From positions 1 to 64,000 of the forward strand of contig NZ_FMCW01000025.1 of assembly GCF_900091595.1 (NCBI RefSeq): a stretch of 64,000 nucleotides of DNA. The letters are read 5' to 3'. Within the stretch, counting starts at the first letter, position 1. Every line of letters starts with the position of its first letter. The position numbers and the translations under genes were made by a program. Shown one piece after another: positions 8,514-16,989 of the stretch. The notes beneath the pieces are model-generated. The model was given only the letters and a program-made list of their open reading frames with translations, ran no database searches and was not told the origin of the DNA. The DNA comes from Micromonospora haikouensis. Its GTDB lineage: Bacteria; Actinomycetota; Actinomycetes; Mycobacteriales; Micromonosporaceae.

Positions 8514-9036
8514 GGACGCCGAGGGTCGCATCCAGCCGGCTGTCGAGCGGTCCACTCAGCTCCAGGACAGGAGTGTCATTCCAGGCGTCAAGCGGGTCGT
8601 CGTACACCAGTTCCAGGAGCGCGTCGTTCATTCGCGAGCGAAGGCCGGGCAACTCCGCGGCGGGCAGGATTCGCTCGCTCTCCGGCGTGATCACCGCGAT
8701 GATCAGTAGATCGAGAGTCGCGAACGCGAGGCGCAACGTGGAGGCATCGGCCTGCTCCGCCGGGTCCGCTCCGTTGGCGGCCAGGTATGCGAGATAGTCG
8801 AGCGGTGTCCGGTCGAAGACGGCCCTGGATGTTGACGGCGACTGCAGGCTCCGAATCGAGCAGGCCAACATCGCCCGGTAATCCTCCGATGACGGTGGGA
8901 GAGCGAAGTCGTACCCCTGCTCTTCCAGGAGGTAATACGGCTCGTCGACCATGACGTGGCCCGGCAGGCGCGCACACAGCGCTTCGGCCAGGGTGGTCTT
9001 TCCGATCCCATGCGTCCCGGAGATCGCGACCCTCAT
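8353..9036 (-). CDS. P-loop NTPase / AAA-type ATPase of small kinase-like family
   Basis: 227 residues from the ATG at 9036. The Walker A motif GTHGIGKTT is at residues 7-15, just after the start. AVFDRTPLDYLAYL is a Walker B/lid-like segment, and DLLIIAVITPESERI follows. It resembles small nucleoside-kinase-like ATPases that phosphorylate an unknown substrate. The last 50 or so residues (after LGVLKADS) are Pro/Arg-rich. They are encoded by DNA that also carries the 3' end of the broken MerR gene, so the original stop may be lost and the tail may be read-through. The genes are tail to tail. Confidence 0.72.
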   Translation of the reverse strand: MRVAISGTHGIGKTTLAEALCARLPGHVMVDEPYYLLEEQGYDFALPPSSEDYRAMLACSIRSLQSPSTSRAVFDRTPLDYLAYLAANGADPAEQADASTLRLAFATLDLLIIAVITPESERILPAAELPGLRSRMNDALLELVYDDPLDAWNDTPVLELSGPLDSRLDATLGVLKADSAGPGPSTTEAGAGRPWPGSGVRPHRRPRGPAVAERRRAPDDARSGCGE

Positions 9037-9114
9037 CCGCGCTACCACCCTTCGACGATTCTCGGCGATCATAGGCTCGCAGCAGCACGGTTGAACCTTC
9101 GTGCCGGCACGACG

Positions 9115-9384
9115 ATGTCGAGGCGGAGCATCCGGTCGCTACGGCCGGAGGTGGCCCGGTGCTTGTCGGGCGGGATGGCCGCGACCAACGAGTTCCTCGA
9201 CGGTGCCTTGGTCGAGGAACTCGACTGGGCATGCCATGCACTCACCGCGTTGGCGGAATTCCGGCTCGACCGCCAGGAGCCGCAAGATGTGGACGAAGGC
9301 ATTCTGAGGGAGATCAGCTTGGCGCGGTACCAACTGCCACGAGAGTGGGAGGGGCGATGTCTGGGCACCTGGCGCGCAATCTGA
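9115..9384 (+). CDS. Hypothetical protein, 89 residues
   Basis: An acidic, helical small protein (GALVEELDWACHALTALAEF, DVDEGILREISLARYQ). I do not recognise the family. It is supported as a gene by its 28-bp overlap with the DUF4304 gene that follows and by its protein-like composition. The ATG at 9115 is the best start within the frame, but no strong SD is seen, so the N-terminus is uncertain. The context suggests that it forms a two-gene unit with the downstream DUF4304 gene. Confidence 0.55.
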   Translation: MSRRSIRSLRPEVARCLSGGMAATNEFLDGALVEELDWACHALTALAEFRLDRQEPQDVDEGILREISLARYQLPREWEGRCLGTWRAI

Positions 9385-10055
9385 GCCGAACGCTCTGCCG
9401 GGAGTTCGTCGATCCGGTTATGGCAGAGCACGGCCTGGTAAGCGGGGCGGGACACGTCTACCGCCGGGTCGAAGACGACGGGGATGCTCTCGTCGTGGAG
9501 TTCCAGCGTTCCTCGTCGTCGACGAGGAACGCGTATCTCTTCTACGTCAACGTGGCTGTCGTGCCGTATCCGTGGTTGCTGCACAGGCGAGGCGATTCGA
9601 CGGCGACCGACGCCGAACTGCCGGAAGTGACGGAGGGCTTGGTCCGCACCCGGTTGGTCAAGCCGAACTCGCTCTGGGCGTTGCCGCGTGAGGAGATGCT
9701 CCGCATCCTGACCAGTGGCAGGGTCCCGGCGGGGATCGACTCCGGCGATCACTCCCTGTGGTTGATCGATTCCCCTCAGGCGGTGGTGGGGAAGGGGGCG
9801 ACCCTGCGCACCCTGTTGGCGGAGAAGATCGCGGAGTTCGCTCCGCTGCTGGACCGCGGCGTTCTCAAGGAGCGGCTCCGGTCGGGCGCCACGCTGCCAG
9901 GTGACTGTCCCCGCGATGCAGCGCTCGCTGTCCTGCTCGCCGATGAAGGACCCAGCGCAGAGTTGGATGGTGTGCTGAGCCTCTTGGGCGACCCCGACTT
10001 CTCGTCCTTCGTCGACTGGGTACGACGGTACGCAGCCAGAGCCGAGTCTCGGTGA
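9357..10055 (+). CDS. DUF4304-type protein
   Basis: 232 residues from the ATG at 9357, which follows gggaggggcg. The N-terminal half reads VDPVMAEHGLVSGAGHVYRR, VVEFQRSSSSTRNAYLFYVN and VAVVPYPWLLHRR. This is the pattern of DUF4304 (F/Y-R ... hydrophobic-QxS ... F-x-VN). The family is widespread, small and uncharacterised, and some members are found near toxin genes. The window also has a toxin remnant at 299, but 9 kb away, so an immunity role is only a suggestion. A strong hairpin terminator follows directly. Confidence 0.65.
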   Translation: MSGHLARNLSRTLCREFVDPVMAEHGLVSGAGHVYRRVEDDGDALVVEFQRSSSSTRNAYLFYVNVAVVPYPWLLHRRGDSTATDAELPEVTEGLVRTRLVKPNSLWALPREEMLRILTSGRVPAGIDSGDHSLWLIDSPQAVVGKGATLRTLLAEKIAEFAPLLDRGVLKERLRSGATLPGDCPRDAALAVLLADEGPSAELDGVLSLLGDPDFSSFVDWVRRYAARAESR

Positions 10056-10060
10056 TGGAG

Positions 10061-10092
10061 GCAGGGGCGCGGCTTGCAGGCCGCGCCCCTGC
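10061..10092 (+). terminator. Hairpin terminator after the DUF4304 gene
   Basis: A perfect 13-bp stem (gcaggggcgcggc / gccgcgcccctgc) with a 6-base loop starts six bases after the stop codon. There is no U-tract, as is usual in actinobacteria. Confidence 0.8.
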
Positions 10093-10619
10093 GCCACGAT
10101 GACCGCCCCCGGGCTGCGGGGGAGGATCGGCTGTGGTGTTGGCGCCTTCGGGGCCGCCGTCGTGGAAGAGGTGACCACCGCGCCCACCGTCGTCTGCGGC
10201 TGCGAGGGCGGCGTCACCACGCGTCTGGGCAGCGGTTCTTCCTCGGGTGGCTCACCCTGGCGACCACCTGCCGCGACGAGCAGTTCGGCCGGTCAGTGCC
10301 GCCTTTGATCTCCGGGGTCCTGCTGGCGTAGTCGGTCGGCGTATTCGGCGATGGGGCCGAGGCCGACGTTGCGGCGGCGTCCTTACCGACGTCGCGGCGG
10401 GCAGCGGCGAGCCGCCGCGTCGGACGGTCGCCCGGTCCGGGTACGCCACGATCATCGGCAGCCGGTCGCTGGCCGTGTCGTGGTAGCCGTACCCGTTCAG
10501 GGTGTGGTGGGCTACTCGTCCTGCCGCCAGTTCTTCTCCGGCACCGCGCAGTGTGCCGCGCCTGGGCCCGCCAGGTAGGCGGCGACCGAGGTCGGCAGCA
10601 CGTCCGGAAAGTCCACCAT
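10093..10619 (-). other. Decayed intergenic DNA with a possible short minus-strand ORF
   Basis: No complete gene is supported. At 10619-10512 on the minus strand a 35-codon frame begins MVDFPDVLPTSVAAYLAG behind GGAGA. In another minus frame HHTLNGYGYHDTASDRLP also looks protein-like. These may be pieces of one decayed gene whose start lies at the junction with the enolase-superfamily remnant on the other strand. The family was not recognised. Confidence 0.3.
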
Positions 10620-11060
10620 GCCGATCTCCGGCGGCGAGCACTTCCACAACCGCTACGAGTACGCCCGGCTGTCGCCGCCGAGGCCGTCGACATCATCCAG
10701 CCCGACCTCTCCATGGCCGGCGGCTTCACCGAGGTGCGCAAGCTCGCCGCCATCGCCGACCAGCACGCCATGGTGGTCGCCCCGTACAACTCCAACTCGC
10801 CGCTGTGCACCACCGCCTCGGTGCACGCCGTCCTCGGGATGCCGAACTTCAAGATCCTGGAGACCTTCGACGGGCTGCTGGAGGAGTACGTCTTCGACGC
10901 CGTGCGGGGCGCCCTGCCGGTGGTCGACGGGCACATCGACCTGCCCACCGCGCCCGGCCTCGGCGTCGAGCTGGTGGACGAGGTGTTCGCCGAGCACCCG
11001 CCGAGCCACGGCTTCTGGAACATGTTCGCCGAGGGGTGGGAGAAACGGGACCGCCGATGA
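10618..11060 (+). pseudogene. C-terminal fragment of an enolase-superfamily (mandelate racemase/MLE) dehydratase, frameshifted
   Basis: The sequence starts abruptly with MPISGGEHFHNRYEYARL, the GGE/H loop of the barrel. It changes frame near 10670-10685 and goes on with AAEAVDIIQPDLSMAGGFTE, KLAAIADQHAMVVAPYNSNS and PLCTTASVHAVLGMPNFKIL to the stop at 11060. These are the last barrel strands of sugar-acid dehydratases of the mandelate racemase group. The N-terminal cap and the first metal ligands are absent, so the enzyme is dead. The stop overlaps the amidohydrolase start (ATGA), showing that it was once the upstream gene of that operon. Confidence 0.75.
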
Positions 11061-11899
11061 TCGTCGACGTGCACTCGCACCTGTTCGACTGCCCCGACCA
11101 CGTCGGCGACCCGTTCGCCGCCGAGGCGGCGCGGGCCCACGGCGGCGAGGTCGACCTGACGGTGCGGTGGTCGCAGTACGCGGCCACCGCACCGGCGGAC
11201 ACCCGCACCGTCGTCGTCGGTGGCAAGGCCCGCCGGTCCGGGCTGTGGGTCGACGACGCGGCGGTGGCCGCGTACGTGGCCGCCCGGCCGGACCGGCTCG
11301 TCGGCTACCTCGCCCTGGACCCCACCCAGCCCGGCTGGCGCGACGAGCTGGAGCACGGGCACCGCGACCTGGGCCTGCGCGGCATCAAGCTGATGCCGAT
11401 GTACGCCGGGTTCGACCCCGCCGACCCCGCCTACGACGACCTGTACGCCTACGCCGAACGGCACGGGCTGCCGCTGCTGGTGCACACCGGCACCACGTTC
11501 GTCTCCACGGCGCCGCTGCGCTACGCGCTTCCGGTGCACCTCGACGAGGTGGCCATCCGCCATCCCGAGCTGCGCATGGTGCTCGCCCATCTCGGCCACC
11601 CGTACGAGGGGGAGTGCATCGCGGTCGTCCGCAAGCACCGGCACGTCTACGCCGACGTGTCCGCGCTGCACTACCGCCCCTTCCAGCTCTGGCACAGCCT
11701 GCGGCTCGTGCAGGACTACGGCGTGTGGCACAAGATCATGTTCGGCAGCGACTATCCTTTCACCACCGTCGACGCCTCGATCGAGGGGCTGCGGGCGGTC
11801 GGGCGGGTGCCCGGCATCCCCGGCCTCGACCCGCTCGACACCGAGCAGATCGAGCGGCTGATCCACCGCCCGTCCCTCGACCTGCTGGGGTTGGCATGA
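11057..11899 (+). CDS. Amidohydrolase (amidohydrolase-2 / lactonase-like)
   Basis: 280 residues of a TIM-barrel amidohydrolase. The HxH motif comes right at the start (DVHSHLFD), then GIKLMPMYAGFD, PLLVHTGTTF, MVLAHLGHPYEGE and the metal-ligand Asp in MFGSDYPF. The family includes L-fuconolactone-type lactonases and gamma-resorcylate-type decarboxylases. Its start overlaps the enolase-superfamily fragment by four bases and its end overlaps the next SDR by four bases. With those neighbours, hydrolysis of a sugar lactone in an oxidative sugar pathway is the best guess. The pathway is incomplete because the dehydratase is broken. Confidence 0.85.
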   Translation: MIVDVHSHLFDCPDHVGDPFAAEAARAHGGEVDLTVRWSQYAATAPADTRTVVVGGKARRSGLWVDDAAVAAYVAARPDRLVGYLALDPTQPGWRDELEHGHRDLGLRGIKLMPMYAGFDPADPAYDDLYAYAERHGLPLLVHTGTTFVSTAPLRYALPVHLDEVAIRHPELRMVLAHLGHPYEGECIAVVRKHRHVYADVSALHYRPFQLWHSLRLVQDYGVWHKIMFGSDYPFTTVDASIEGLRAVGRVPGIPGLDPLDTEQIERLIHRPSLDLLGLA

Positions 11900-12723
11900 C
11901 CTCCTGCGTACCGCCCTCCTTCGACCTGTCCGGCCGGCTGGCCGTGGTGACCGGCGCCGCGCGCGGGCTCGGGGCCGCGTTCGCCGCCGGCCTCGCCTCG
12001 GCCGGCGCCGACGTGGTGGTGGTGGACCGGCCCGGTGTCGACCTCGACCCGGTCGTGGCCGCGGTGACCGGGCGGGGCTGCGCCTGCCACCCGTACCCGT
12101 TCGACCTCGCCGACACCGAGGCGATCGCCGCCTGGTTCGACGGGATCCGCCGCGACCGCGGCCCGGTGTACATCCTGGTCAACAGCGCCGGCGTGGCCCG
12201 GCTGGAGCACTTCAACGAGATCACCCCGGCCGCCTGGCGCGAGGTGATGCGGGTGAACGTGGACGCCGTCTTCTTCCTCGCCCAGCGCGCCGCCGAACAC
12301 ATGATCGCCGACGGCGTGGCGGGCCGGATCGTCAACGTCTCCTCGAAGAACGGGCTGGTGGCCGAGGCCGGGTTGGCCCACTACAACGCCTCCAAGGGCG
12401 CCGTCGAGCTGCTCACCCGGTCGCTCGCCGCCGAGCTGGGGCCGCACGGGATCACCGCCAACACGATCGCCCCCGGCATGATCGCCACCCCGATCGACGG
12501 CGGGTTTCCCCTGGACCGGCAGGCGTTCGAGGCCGCCTGGGCGGAGCGGATCCCGCTGCGCGGCGGCTACGGCACGCCGGCCGACTGCGTCGGCGCGCTG
12601 CTGTTGCTGGCCTCCGCCGCCGGCCGTTACGTCAACGGCACCCATGTGGTCGTCGACGGGGGAGTGCTCGCCGACCAGATGCCCCGGCTGCGGTTCATGC
12701 CGCCCTACCGCAGCAGCCTCTGA
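11896..12723 (+). CDS. SDR-family oxidoreductase, sugar or keto-acid dehydrogenase-like
   Basis: 275 residues. The cofactor loop TGAARGLG is at 19-26, NSAG at 96-99, the catalytic Ser in VNVSSKNG near 149, and Y163-xxx-K167 is present. The C-terminus YVNGTHVVVDGGVL is typical of classical FabG-like SDRs. The acidic residue after strand 2 (VVVDRPG) suggests NAD rather than NADP. The ATG overlaps the stop of the amidohydrolase by four bases, so both are translated together. It probably oxidises a sugar or a deoxy-keto sugar acid in the same catabolic operon. Confidence 0.88.
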   Translation: MTSCVPPSFDLSGRLAVVTGAARGLGAAFAAGLASAGADVVVVDRPGVDLDPVVAAVTGRGCACHPYPFDLADTEAIAAWFDGIRRDRGPVYILVNSAGVARLEHFNEITPAAWREVMRVNVDAVFFLAQRAAEHMIADGVAGRIVNVSSKNGLVAEAGLAHYNASKGAVELLTRSLAAELGPHGITANTIAPGMIATPIDGGFPLDRQAFEAAWAERIPLRGGYGTPADCVGALLLLASAAGRYVNGTHVVVDGGVLADQMPRLRFMPPYRSSL

Positions 12724-12750
12724 CCGCCACGGCCGGGGCCGTCCGGGCCG

Positions 12751-13496
12751 TCACTTCCTCCGAGCCCCGGGTGTCGTGCGGCGCGAGCGGAATCGGCGCG
12801 CGGCGAAGGCCGGGCCGGACAATGCGGTCCCTATGGCACGGAACGTGTCCGTCAGGCGACGCCGGGAGAAGGACTTCTTGTCGTTCTTCCGAGGGAAGTC
12901 CGCGGCTGGGACGGCGACCTCCAGGAACGAGCACAGCGGGTGCCATCCCTCCGCGACATCGAACACGAGAGGACGTTCGCTGGGAACGGTTCGCCGGACC
13001 TCGCTGATGTGGGAGTCGAACGTCGCCAGCGCGTGGTTGCGGTCGAACCGGCTGCCACCGAAGACGCGGTCTGCGATCATCCGATTGAGTGTCGCCGGGA
13101 AGTAGCGGTAGGCCGGATTGCGCAGGGCCATGGCGCCGAGGAGGACCGAGGCGAACGGCGAGCGGAGGAAGCGCCAGGCGGCGAAGACGGTCTTCGTCGC
13201 ACTGGCGTACCATCTTTCCGGATCGCGTACGGTCAATATGATCTTGGCTTCCGGGTAGGCGACGACAAGATCTCGCCAATAGGCGGCGCCGGGCCAGTCC
13301 ACGGTTGCCTGGTATCCCGAGAAGATGGCGTCCCAGGCGGGCCGAGTGGGGTCTTCGAGGTCGACCCAGGCCTTCGCCCGTTCGGGTTGGTCGGCGATCT
13401 CGAGCATGTGGTAGCAGGGGCCGAAGCCAACGTTTCGAGAGCCGCCTTCAACGACTCGGTGCCGGTCCTGCCGAACCCGACCCCGATCACCCGCAT
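12751..13496 (-). pseudogene. Sulfotransferase-family protein with a single-base frameshift
   Basis: The N-terminus MRVIGVGFGRTGTESLKAAL has the PAPS-binding P-loop-like motif and starts at 13496. The frame is then lost: after KAALETL the match resumes in another frame as GFGPCYHMLEIADQPERAKA. It continues with AAYWRDLVVAYPEAKIILTV, RDPERWYASATKTVF and FEVAEG-type sequence to 12751. The expected TTG-GGC codons read TTG-GC at about 13426-13428, so one C on the plus strand is missing. Otherwise the protein is of full length for this family (about 245 residues). It is either a very recent pseudogene or a sequencing error. Confidence 0.8.
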
Positions 13497-13596
13497 CGAC
13501 ATCTGCATCATCCTTCAGCTCGGACAGCCTCATGCGGCTGGACCGGTGAGGCCCACGGCTGCCACACCCGAACTGACGGACGCCGGGTGGATCTCT

Positions 13597-13914
13597 TCAC
13601 CGGATGACAGCTCGAACGCCGGAATCTTGGCTTTCCACACCGCCACCGGGGATCCGCTCCGTCGTCCAGAATCGGCCCCAGCGGAGCCTCAGCCGGGCGG
13701 CCGATGGCGCGCAGCGGCTGGCGGTGAAGGCGACGGCGACGGCGAAGACGACGAACATGCCCGGCGCGAGCGCTTCCGCGACTGCGCCAAGCAGGTCACG
13801 CCGCCGACCGGCGGTGGAAGCCGCCCACGGCGACCCGCCGGCGACGCCCGCACCGGGGGCGGCCCGCCCGGCTGGGCGGTCATTGTGGCCTGACGAACCG
13901 TGTCCGACGGTCAT
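13597..13914 (-). CDS. Small membrane protein of unknown function
   Basis: 105 residues from the ATG at 13914, chosen because AGGAGG lies seven bases upstream. A charged, Gly/Ala-rich N-terminus is followed by one clear hydrophobic helix (EALAPGMFVVFAVAVAFTAS) near residues 55-75 and a basic tail. It could be the start of a larger integral membrane protein, since other frames toward 13535 hold coding-like sequence ending in GVAAVGLTGPAA. A frameshift is therefore possible. The family was not recognised. Confidence 0.5.
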   Translation of the reverse strand: MTVGHGSSGHNDRPAGRAAPGAGVAGGSPWAASTAGRRRDLLGAVAEALAPGMFVVFAVAVAFTASRCAPSAARLRLRWGRFWTTERIPGGGVESQDSGVRAVIR

Positions 13915-14354
13915 GGTGAGACCTCCTGGGTCGTGGATCTGCGAGCAACTCTGCGCGGCGCCCACCGACGGCACATCGGTCATCTGACTTCGATCACGGC
14001 CGGCCCTCGCCGTGCCGTGCGGACCGAGCTTCGGAGTTGTCCAGGCGGCGATGGCGGGCGCCGTTGCCTGGTCCCCCGAGGAAGGGAAGCGCCGGCGCGG
14101 ACTCGCGGGCGTCGAACATGCCGTTTCCGGCTGACGCCGGGTCGAGGCACGCCATCGATCGAGACGTACGAGGCGGGGAAGTCGGCGCGGCTGCCGGGCT
14201 GGCGAACTGCCGGAGCGGCGACTGTCGCGTCCAGCGCTGCGCAAACGAAGGTCATGCGTTGTCTTCCGGGACGCACGCCTTTCGTGGCTACTCTGTTCAT
14301 GTGGCAGGCTGGTCGCCTGGTTGACCTGCCAGGCGTGGGCCCAGGAGGGCGATC
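13915..14354 (+). other. Intergenic region between divergent genes
   Basis: No gene is supported. It contains the promoters for the small membrane protein (minus) and the SMP-30 gene (plus). Close to the latter lies an inverted repeat with arms tggcagg / cctgcca at about 14310-14332, which may be an operator or only a hairpin. Confidence 0.35.
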
Positions 14355-15245
14355 ATGACGACGAAAGCGACCACGGTGGCCGAGGGCTTCCACTTCTTGG
14401 AGGCACCACGTTGGCGCGATCAGCGGCTCTGGTTCGTCGACTTCTACGGCCCTCAGGTCTGGTCCATGCGGGAGGACGGCGCTGATCTGCGGGCCGAGGC
14501 CGACGTGCCAGGGCAACCCTCCGGACTGGGCTGGCTCCCCGACGGACGCATGTTGGTCGTATCGATGCGCGACCGCAAGGTGCTCCGCAAGGAGCCGGGC
14601 GGAACGCTGGTCGTGCATGCCGATCTGGCCGGTCACGCCACCGGGCACGGCAACGACCTGGTTGTGGACAGCCACGGCCGCGCGTTCGTCGGCAACTTCG
14701 GCTTCGATCTCATGGCCGATGATCCGCTACGACCGGCCGGGCTGCACCGCGTGGATCCCGACGGCTACGTCACGCAGGTGGCCGACGACCTGTGGTTTCC
14801 CAACGGCAGCGTCATCACCCCCGACAACGTGCTTCTCGTGGTGGAGACGTTCGGCAACCGGGTCACCGCCTTCGACATCTCCGACGACGGGGACCTCAGC
14901 GGCCGGCGGCCGTGGGCGACGTTCGGGCCCCTCCCGGTCGGCCACCGGCTCGACCAGGTGCTGGCCGAGCTGCAGGTCGCTGGCGACGGTGCCTGCCTCG
15001 ACGCGACGGGCGGGCTGTGGATCGCCGATGCGGTCGGCAGCCGGCTCGTGCGGGTGGTCGAGGGCGGCACGATCACCGACGAGATCCGGCCCGGCTCGCC
15101 GGTGTACGCCTGCGCCCTCGGCGGTGCCGCAGGGACGACACTGTTCGCCTGCGCGGCACCTGACTTCCACGAGAAGGCTCGCAGGTCGGCCCGCGAGGGC
15201 CGCATGCTGGCAGTGCGGGTCGCTGTTCCAGCGTGCACACCGTGA
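14355..15245 (+). CDS. SMP-30/gluconolactonase/LRE-family protein
   Basis: 296 residues with the six-bladed propeller pattern of SMP-30-type lactonases. The first metal ligand is in FLEAPRW (Glu16). It is followed by FVDFYGPQVWSM, PSGLGWLPDGRMLVVSM, the Asn/Asp ligands in GHGNDLVVDSHGRAFVGNFG, SVITPDNVLLVVETFGNRVTAF, and DATGGLWIADAVGSRLVRV with the catalytic Asp. It likely hydrolyses a sugar or other lactone, metal dependent and cytosolic. The start is good: aggaggg six bases before the ATG. It is a single gene, and its substrate is unknown. Confidence 0.87.
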   Translation: MTTKATTVAEGFHFLEAPRWRDQRLWFVDFYGPQVWSMREDGADLRAEADVPGQPSGLGWLPDGRMLVVSMRDRKVLRKEPGGTLVVHADLAGHATGHGNDLVVDSHGRAFVGNFGFDLMADDPLRPAGLHRVDPDGYVTQVADDLWFPNGSVITPDNVLLVVETFGNRVTAFDISDDGDLSGRRPWATFGPLPVGHRLDQVLAELQVAGDGACLDATGGLWIADAVGSRLVRVVEGGTITDEIRPGSPVYACALGGAAGTTLFACAAPDFHEKARRSAREGRMLAVRVAVPACTP

Positions 15246-15352
15246 TGACCGCATTGAGACGACCGGTTGGCTGACGGAAGGTCTCCGGCAGTCCTGCGGT
15301 CAGCCGGTCACGCTGCCCGGATGTTCGCTGCCAGCGGGGCCCACCCGCTCCC

Positions 15353-15964
15353 TCAAAGCGGGGGGAACTCGAGCGAGGCGAGGATGAGTTCCCGTGCGGT
15401 GTGGACCGTGGCCGAGTAGGTGGCCGGGTCCCGGCCGATGCGTTCTGCGCCCGCGCGCATGACGCCGGAGAGCAGCTCCACCGTGAGGTGCACGTCGCCG
15501 ACATCGCGGAACTCGCCGCGTTCGATGCCGTCCTGTACGACGTTCTCGACCTCGACGACGATCGCGTGGAACGGGCTGTCCGGCCCCTTGGGTAGGTCGA
15601 CGAACGGCGGACCGGAGCCGGGCCGGAACATCAGCTGCAGGATCTGGTCCTGGAACGCGGTCAGGACGGTCTCGATGATCTCCCGCATCCGATCCGCAGC
15701 CGGTTCGGTGGAACGTGTGGCGATCGTGGCCACCCGTTCGACCGTGGGCTGGCCCACCCGCTGGGTCAGTGCCAGGACCAGCGCTGTCTGGTCGCGGGCG
15801 TAGTTGTACAGCGTGTTGCGCGCGAGCCCGGCCCGGGTCGCGATGTGGCCCATGTTGATCGAGTCGTAGTCGCGTTCGAGTAGTAGCTGCCGCATCGCCT
15901 CGGCGAGATCGGCCCAGACCAGCTCGTGGTGTTCCCCGATGCTGGTTCCCCGGATCCGCGGCAT
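15353..15964 (-). CDS. TetR-family transcriptional regulator
   Basis: 203 residues. The helix-turn-helix is in the first 60 residues (YDSINMGHIATRAGLARNTLYNYARDQTALVLAL). The C-terminal part (LTAFQDQILQLMFRPGSGPP, GDVHLTVELLSGVMRAGAE) is helical and ligand binding. It is the second gene of a minus-strand operon, 27 bp after the SDR stop. The operon promoter region (16845 upward) contains one perfect and one near-perfect palindrome that look like its binding sites. It therefore probably controls its own operon. Confidence 0.9.
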   Translation of the reverse strand: MPRIRGTSIGEHHELVWADLAEAMRQLLLERDYDSINMGHIATRAGLARNTLYNYARDQTALVLALTQRVGQPTVERVATIATRSTEPAADRMREIIETVLTAFQDQILQLMFRPGSGPPFVDLPKGPDSPFHAIVVEVENVVQDGIERGEFRDVGDVHLTVELLSGVMRAGAERIGRDPATYSATVHTARELILASLEFPPL

Positions 15965-15991
15965 TCGGTCATCCTTCCCTACGGCAGGGGG

Positions 15992-16845
15992 TCATCCGGT
16001 GGCTGCCTTCGGGTGGTGGCGGCGTAGGTTGGCGGCGATGACGTGGTCGAGCATCCGGTCGGAGAGCAGCCGGGTCAGGCCGATGACCAGGGCGGCATCG
16101 CGGCCGATGGTGTAGCGGGTACGCGGTCTGCGGGCCGTCACGGCCTTCGCGACGACCCGGGCGGCGGCGTCGGCGGTCACGCCCGACGCCGTGCCGGTCT
16201 GCATCAACGTGTTGATCGCCTGGACCAGGCTGCCGTACCGGGCGTCCTGCTCCGGCGTCATCTCGGCGGCCAGTTGGTTCGCCGTGGCGATCCCACGGGC
16301 GGCCATTTTCGTGCGGACGCCGCCGGGCTCGACCACGACCACGGGTACGCCCAGCGGCGCGACCTCGCGCCGCAGCGAGTCGCTCACCGCCTCCAGGGCG
16401 AACTTCGCGCCGGCGTACGCCCCGTAGGTGGGCATGGCGGCCTTGCCGCCTATCGAGCTGATGTTGATCACGCGGCCCTTGTCCTGCAGGAGCGCGGGCA
16501 GGAGCGCCTGGGTGACGGCGACGTGGCCGAACAGGTTGACCTCGAACACCCGCCGCCACTGCGCCATCGGCGTGCTTCGACCGGCGCGTTCACCTGGATT
16601 CCCGCGTTGTTGACGAGGGCGTGCAGCGTGCGCGGGTCGGCCGCGACCCGCGCGGCGAGTGCCGCGACCTGCTCGGAGCTGGTGATGTCGAGGATGACCG
16701 GCTCGATGTCGGTCGTGCGGATGGCGTCGGCGTCGTGGTCGCGTCGCACGCCGGCCAGGACGTGGAACCTCTGGCGGGCCAGTTCGCGGGCGGTTGAGGC
16801 ACCCATGCCGGTGGAGGCGCCGGTGACCACGATCAGCTTCTGCAT
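15992..16845 (-). pseudogene. SDR-family oxidoreductase with one frameshift
   Basis: The N-terminal half from the ATG at 16845 is MQKLIVVTGASTGMGASTAR with the cofactor loop at residues 8-15 and LHALVNNAGIQVNAPVEA. The frame breaks at about 16571-16575. The C-terminal half continues as PMAQWRRVFEVNLFGHVAVT, GRVINISSIGGKAAMPTYGA and YAGAKFALEAVSDSLRRE, with the catalytic Tyr-xxx-Lys, to 15992. One base appears to be missing between VEA and PMAQW. Otherwise all SDR motifs are kept, so this is either a recent loss or a sequencing error. It is the first gene of an operon with a TetR regulator. Confidence 0.8.
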
Positions 16846-16863
16846 GGCCGCACTCTGCCTTAT

Positions 16864-16878
16864 GCGACACCCTGTCGT
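16864..16878. promoter_or_regulatory. Second operator-like repeat for the SDR-TetR operon
   Basis: The arms gcgaca and tgtcgt around ccc repeat the core of the perfect palindrome 4 bp away, with one mismatch. The spacing of the two sites is suited to two repressor dimers on one promoter. Confidence 0.5.
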
Positions 16879-16881
16879 CAA

Positions 16882-16904
16882 GTTTGCGACATGGTGTCGC
16901 AAAC
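16882..16904. promoter_or_regulatory. Perfect TetR-type palindrome upstream of the SDR-TetR operon
   Basis: The 10-bp arms gtttgcgaca and tgtcgcaaac are exact inverted repeats around tgg. The site lies 37 bp upstream of the SDR start, so a repressor bound there would block the promoter of the operon that encodes the TetR protein. Confidence 0.7.
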
Positions 16905-16989
16905 AGTGTCGCGCTGTCCATGCCCACGCGGCGCGCTGTCCGGGATCACCCGCGCCAGCTTCGGTCGGCGTGGGGAACTGCGGGCGTCG

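Noticed and set aside
13604..13987. Plus-strand 127-codon frame
   Set aside because: Antisense to the membrane-helix gene that has a proper AGGAGG; low-complexity Ala/Thr/Pro composition.
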